From the NCBI GenBank assembly GCA_964405735.1, contig CAYOPD010000083.1, positions 1 through 18,410 on the forward strand: DNA of 18,410 nt, in the 5' to 3' direction. The stretch is from JADJLQ01 sp964405735 (GTDB lineage: Bacteria > Bacteroidota > Bacteroidia > Chitinophagales > Saprospiraceae). Positions 15,810-18,410 of this stretch are shown here, one piece after another. The position numbers and the translations under genes are program-made. The notes below the pieces were generated by a model. It searched no databases and had not been told where the DNA came from. It saw nothing but the letters and a program-made list of their open reading frames with translations. The first letter of the stretch is position 1, and every line of letters begins with the position of its first letter.

Positions 15810-16894
15810 TGAATGGAGTTTGTCAAAAGATTTAATAGGCCGGATTTTTTATCGTCCAGGGCCCTGATCAGGGGCTCCAGATCTGTGGCCAGGGTGTTTC
15901 CCGCTTCGGCAACTTGTTTTTTGGCGGCTTTAAGGCTGGTATTGCCCTGGGACCTTTGTTTGATGGGTTGTATGACCGTGGTGTTCATTTTACCGAATAT
16001 ATAGGGTTCATGGATGGTATCCAGGACAAAACGGTACACTTCTTTTAATCCGGCGGCCACAGATGGATCTGACCAATAGTTTCCTGCCGCCCTGATGTCC
16101 TCATCCTGGTGTTCATGGATGTAATTCCTGGCCTGGTTGTATTTTTCAATATATCCGTAAAAGCGGTTGCAGGCCCCGGGGGTATTGGCCAGGCAGGCCT
16201 CCGCGTCGGTGGGCAGGATATGATGCAGGTCTTTCAACCGGGAGATATAATTGTTGAGCCCGGTACTGATGGATTCGAAATGTTTTTGTTGTGCTGCGAA
16301 TTTTTCACCCAGGGCCATGAATAATTTTTCTTCCAGCAGGGCATTGGATTTTTCCAGTTCGGCGATCTTGTTTTTCAATTCCTGGTTGGCCGCATCCGCC
16401 TTAACAAGCTGAAGATTTGTTTTTTCCACCAGGGCCTGATAAAACGTAATGGTGTCCAGCATGGTATGATACATTTGTTCCAGCTGGCGGCTGGTCAGTT
16501 TTTGTGTTTTTTGCAGGGAACGGATCCGGGCATTGAGGTTATTGACTTTTTGAAGCAGTTGTTCGTTTTTTTCCTGACATAACCGGATTTCAATAGGTTC
16601 ATAAAGGGGAGGGATGCTCACCTTGCCTTCATAAGGAGAGATCATCATGGAGGAAGAGCCTTTGATGGTGATGGTGATCTGTTCCAGTCCTCCGGGTGCA
16701 AAAAGTTTGAAGCTGCCATCCTGGGCGGTGACGTCATAACTTTCACCGCTTACGCTGACCACAACGCCTGCAACCCCAATGCTTCCTTCGGAAGTGATTT
16801 CGACAACCTTTCCTCTTAAGGTCACGCTTTGCTGGGCCAGAAGCGGTCCGGCAATCAACAAATACAAAAGAACGGTCAGGAATTGGGGTTTCAT
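15806..16894 (-). CDS. Exported protein: CarboxypepD_reg-like domain plus coiled coil
   Basis: 362 residues. The signal peptide is 1-20 (LLIAGPLLA before QQSV). Residues about 24-104 form a small beta-sandwich of the carboxypeptidase-regulatory type: VTLRGKVVEI, IGVAGVVVSVSG, then the hallmark turn VTAQDGSFKLFAPGG. Residues about 106-205 are a long coiled coil (LQKVNNLNARIRSLQKTQK, LKNKIAELEKSNALLEEKLF). The rest is helical, contains a Cys pair (234 and 242) and has no recognised family. This is the first gene of the three-gene operon and lies opposite the membrane cyclase gene, whose outer domain appears to share the same beta-sandwich type. The ATG at 16894 gives a complete signal peptide. 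A structural or signalling envelope protein is likely; nothing more specific can be claimed. Confidence 0.82.
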   Translation of the reverse strand: MKPQFLTVLLYLLIAGPLLAQQSVTLRGKVVEITSEGSIGVAGVVVSVSGESYDVTAQDGSFKLFAPGGLEQITITIKGSSSMMISPYEGKVSIPPLYEPIEIRLCQEKNEQLLQKVNNLNARIRSLQKTQKLTSRQLEQMYHTMLDTITFYQALVEKTNLQLVKADAANQELKNKIAELEKSNALLEEKLFMALGEKFAAQQKHFESISTGLNNYISRLKDLHHILPTDAEACLANTPGACNRFYGYIEKYNQARNYIHEHQDEDIRAAGNYWSDPSVAAGLKEVYRFVLDTIHEPYIFGKMNTTVIQPIKQRSQGNTSLKAAKKQVAEAGNTLATDLEPLIRALDDKKSGLLNLLTNSIQ

Positions 16895-16940
16895 TGGAAT
16901 AATGATGTAAATAGTGTGGGCAATGTGACTAAACGAATGG

Positions 16941-16967
16941 CAAATTAACTAAAAATCATATTGGCAA
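16941..16967 (-). promoter_or_regulatory. Possible promoter of the 16894-to-13963 operon
   Basis: On the minus strand TTG (16967-16965) precedes TTAATTTG (16948-16941, one mismatch to TAnnTTTG) by 16 nt, slightly shorter than usual. It would give a leader of about 40 nt before the ATG at 16894. Confidence 0.3.
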
Positions 16968-17002
16968 GACGTTAAATAATGATTGGATATTGAATGAATG
17001 AT

Positions 17003-17040
17003 GCCCCTTCAGGGCGAATGGATTGGTGGCCCTTCAGGCC
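17003..17040. repeat. Two adjacent mini-hairpins with the same CTTCA loop
   Basis: GCCC-CTTCA-GGGC (17003-17015) and GGCC-CTTCA-GGCC (17028-17040) lie 12 bp apart. The first is part of the left terminal repeat of the 394-bp element. Confidence 0.7.
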
Positions 17041-17137
17041 GTTTATTTGGGCTAGACAATGTTTGGGAGGAGCTGAGCTCCGACCTTGTGATTATCATTC
17101 AGTCAGGACAGTTCATTTTCCTCACTAGGCGAAATAT

Positions 17138-17217
17138 CCACATCGTATATTAACTATCCATATCCCATCCCTTACGGGACGGCTATCCCCTTCGTGGGTC
17201 AACTACCCACATCGTAT
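17138..17217 (+). repeat. 11-bp direct repeat CCACATCGTAT
   Basis: Identical copies at 17138-17148 and 17207-17217, 69 bp apart, inside the element. Each is followed by further ATCCC-type sequence, and a TCCC-TTAC-GGGA hairpin (17168-17179) and a GTGGGT/ACCCAC hairpin (17194-17210) lie between or at the copies. This suggests internal duplication. Confidence 0.6.
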
Positions 17218-17229
17218 CCCTAAAGGGAT
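17216..17229. repeat. Mini-hairpin ATCCCT/AGGGAT
   Basis: A 6-bp perfect stem with a 2-nt AA loop. It is one of a series of CCC/GGG hairpins in the element; related ones are at 17301-17311 and 17368-17380, both of CCCT-GAA-AGGG form. Confidence 0.6.
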
Positions 17230-17317
17230 TTGCTAATGTTGTGCAAATTTTGTGGCATCGGTACTCTATGTGGGCAGAAAAAAATACTGTTACAAATTCT
17301 CCCTGAAAGGGTAACAT

Positions 17318-17354
17318 TTCCCGAGCATCGAATGAATAGCCCGATGCTCGGGAA
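17318..17354. repeat. 13-bp perfect inverted repeat (strong hairpin)
   Basis: TTCCCGAGCATCG at 17318-17330 pairs with CGATGCTCGGGAA at 17342-17354 across an 11-nt loop. It is the most stable fold in the gap and lies near the right end of the element, about 110 bp before the cyclase start. No T run follows on either side, so it is not a standard terminator. It could be a protein-binding or recognition hairpin of the element. Confidence 0.75.
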
Positions 17355-17465
17355 GGCCGGGTCGGACGCCCTGAAAGGGCATCATTCAAGTCTAGTCCCG
17401 GTCACCCTCCCCCAAATTCCCCTTCACCGGAAATTGATAATTTTATAGATTAATTTAAAACTCCA

Positions 17466-18410
17466 TTGCAGGGACTCGAAGGATATACCCGGAAACTGGC
17501 CGCAATCCTATTCACCGACATGGTAGGCTATACGGCTGTCATGCAGCGGGATGAAATGCTGGCCATCCAGATGCAGAAGCGCCACCAGGCCACGGTGGAT
17601 TCCTGTGTGAAAAAGTTCGGCGGGGAAGTTAAAAACGATATGGGCGACGGGAGCATGAGCATCCTGCCCAGCGCCATCCAGGTGATCAAATGCGCCATGG
17701 CCATCCAGGAAGAACTCCGGAAAGATCCGAGGGTCAATATCCGGGTAGGCATCCACATCGCCGATGTGCTGGAGGAAGAAAGCGGGAAGGTCCATGGCGA
17801 CGGCATCAACATCGCCTCCCGCATCGAAACCCTGGGCGTGGCCGGCGCCATCTTGTTCAGCAAGGAGGTATATAATAAGATCAAAAACCAGCCGGAATTT
17901 AAAACGGTGCGGGTTGGCTCCTTTCCCTTTAAAAATGTGGAAGAACCCATGGATATCTATGCCATCGCCAATGAAGGCTTTTCCGTGCCTACCAGCCAGG
18001 AAGCCTTATCCGCCGGGAAATTAAAAAAACAGGATGGGGCTAAAACAACTGAAATAAAACGTAATTCTTATTCTGCCTGGTGGTGGTTATTGTTGATCCC
18101 GGTCCTGATTGGCGTGGTTTACCTGTTCAACATATCCGGAAAAAGCCCTCAGGAAAAGAGTTCTGTCCTTTCAGAGCCAAAACCGGAATTGCAATCCTGG
18201 ACCGGTCAGGTGGTTCATTTTGACTCTCGTCCGGCGGCGGGGGTGATCCTCGATATCAATGCCGGAGTTGCCCGGGACACCACCGGTCCCGAAGGCCAGT
18301 TTGAACTCTTGTTGCCTTCGCATTACCAGGGCCAGCAGATCAGTCTCAGTTTGTTCTACAATGGAAAACTCAATTTAAGCCATGAGATCCGGCTGAGCGG
18401 GCCGGAGGTG
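17466..18410 (+). CDS. Class III adenylate/guanylate cyclase, membrane-anchored, with outer beta-sandwich domain; 3' end cut
   Basis: 315 residues are visible and the frame is open at the window end. The start is TTG at 17466: an in-frame stop lies at 17451, and the first ATG (17518) would remove the metal-binding strand. The catalytic domain (about 9-170) begins KLAAILFTDMVGYT with metal-binding Asp18, has NDMGDGSMSILPS with Asp61 as the second metal ligand, and VHGDGINIASRIETL with Asn115 and Arg119 for transition-state contact, so it looks active. It closes with GSFPFKNVEEPMDIYAIA. A TM helix follows (about 204-223, WWWLLLIPVLIGVVYLF). From about 245 a carboxypeptidase-regulatory-like beta-sandwich begins (WTGQVVHFDSRPAAGVILDI, then DTTGPEGQFELLLP), predicted outside the cytoplasm. 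ATP or GTP specificity cannot be read with confidence. The gene diverges from the exported-protein operon across the repeat element. Confidence 0.9.
   Translation, partial: MQGLEGYTRKLAAILFTDMVGYTAVMQRDEMLAIQMQKRHQATVDSCVKKFGGEVKNDMGDGSMSILPSAIQVIKCAMAIQEELRKDPRVNIRVGIHIADVLEEESGKVHGDGINIASRIETLGVAGAILFSKEVYNKIKNQPEFKTVRVGSFPFKNVEEPMDIYAIANEGFSVPTSQEALSAGKLKKQDGAKTTEIKRNSYSAWWWLLLIPVLIGVVYLFNISGKSPQEKSSVLSEPKPELQSWTGQVVHFDSRPAAGVILDINAGVARDTTGPEGQFELLLPSHYQGQQISLSLFYNGKLNLSHEIRLSGPEV

Larger units (their letters stand above)
16995..17388. repeat. MITE/REP-like element with 21-bp terminal inverted repeats
   Basis: The left end (16995-17015, starting TGAATGATGCCC) and the right end (17368-17388, ending GGGCATCATTCA) are inverted copies over 21 bp with one mismatch. 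Similarity stops sharply outside both ends, which marks the borders of a 394-bp unit. It fills most of the 571-bp gene-free gap at 16895-17465 and contains no convincing gene. Inside are seven short CCC/GGG or GGCC hairpins, a 13-bp perfect hairpin and an 11-bp direct repeat. There is no obvious target duplication: TGAA lies on the left and AGTC on the right. A non-autonomous mobile or REP-type repeat is the best reading; copies elsewhere in the genome would be needed as proof. Confidence 0.6.

Noticed and set aside
15334..15867. Plus-strand 177-codon frame opposite the TIG lipoprotein gene
   Set aside because: A Gly/Arg/Ser-rich shadow frame. The minus frame has a signal peptide, an ordered domain and operon coupling.
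17069..17081. GGAGC-TGA-GCTCC hairpin in the element
   Set aside because: A five-bp stem that is not related in sequence to the CCC/GGG series; it may be chance and was not listed separately.
17138..17388. CRISPR array in the repeat-rich gap
   Set aside because: The repeats are two 11-mers and varied hairpins, not evenly spaced identical 25-40-bp units, and there are no cas genes.
17183..17389. Minus-strand 68-codon open frame inside the repeat element
   Set aside because: Its start overlaps the right terminal repeat and its composition (many Arg, Pro, Cys and scattered hydrophobics) follows the hairpins rather than a protein. Short frames of this kind are typical by-products of intergenic repeats.
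17508..17950. Long minus-strand open frames across the cyclase gene
   Set aside because: They are antisense shadows. The plus frame has the complete cyclase motif set, whereas these encode low-complexity His/Asp- or Met/Ser-rich chains.

Overview
The window looks like a chromosomal segment of a Bacteroidota bacterium, most likely near Saprospiraceae/Chitinophagia. The evidence is a SusC/SusD pair, lipoproteins and outer-membrane barrels, many orphan LytTR regulators, an ECF sigma factor beside a CHAT/TPR protein, a sphingosine-phosphate-lyase homologue, general lack of Shine-Dalgarno sites, and a class III cyclase of the soluble type common in that group. No rRNA, tRNA, CRISPR array or phage gene was seen.

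Layout. (1) 1-3794, plus strand: the 3' part of a susC-like TonB-dependent transporter, then a complete susD-like lipoprotein gene, closed by a strong intrinsic terminator. (2) 3962-7018, plus: a 1018-residue TPR-CHAT protein with an intact His/Cys pair, an N-terminal export signal and a C-terminal membrane anchor. (3) 7007-8343, minus: an ECF-type sigma factor overlapping (ATGA) a one-TM protein with an anti-sigma-like N-terminus and a TPR-like outer domain. This operon runs tail to tail into the CHAT gene with a 12-nt coding overlap. (4) 8438-9745, plus: three consecutive stand-alone LytTR DNA-binding proteins, diverging from the sigma operon. (5) 9775-13796, minus: a tight operon of an Omp85-type barrel, a 12-TM UMF1/Atg22-like MFS transporter and an S1P-lyase-like PLP enzyme. 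(6) 13963-16894, minus: a second tight operon encoding a CarboxypepD_reg-like/coiled-coil exported protein, an IPT/TIG-like lipoprotein and an outer-membrane barrel. (7) 16895-17465: a 571-bp gene-free stretch holding a 394-bp element bounded by 21-bp inverted repeats and packed with small hairpins. (8) 17466-18410, plus, cut by the window end: a class III nucleotide cyclase with a TM segment and an outer beta-sandwich domain.

How they may work together (inference). The best candidate for an undescribed system is block 2-4: a predicted periplasm-facing TPR-CHAT protease, a TM protein with an outer TPR domain and a cytoplasmic sigma-binding end, the sigma factor, and three LytTR regulators. 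This could be an envelope-to-transcription signalling module. A second candidate is block 6-8, where a membrane cyclase and a divergently encoded exported protein appear to share the same small beta-sandwich domain. A third is the S1P-lyase/MFS/Omp85 operon, which suggests turnover or traffic of sphingoid or other amino-phosphate compounds across the envelope.
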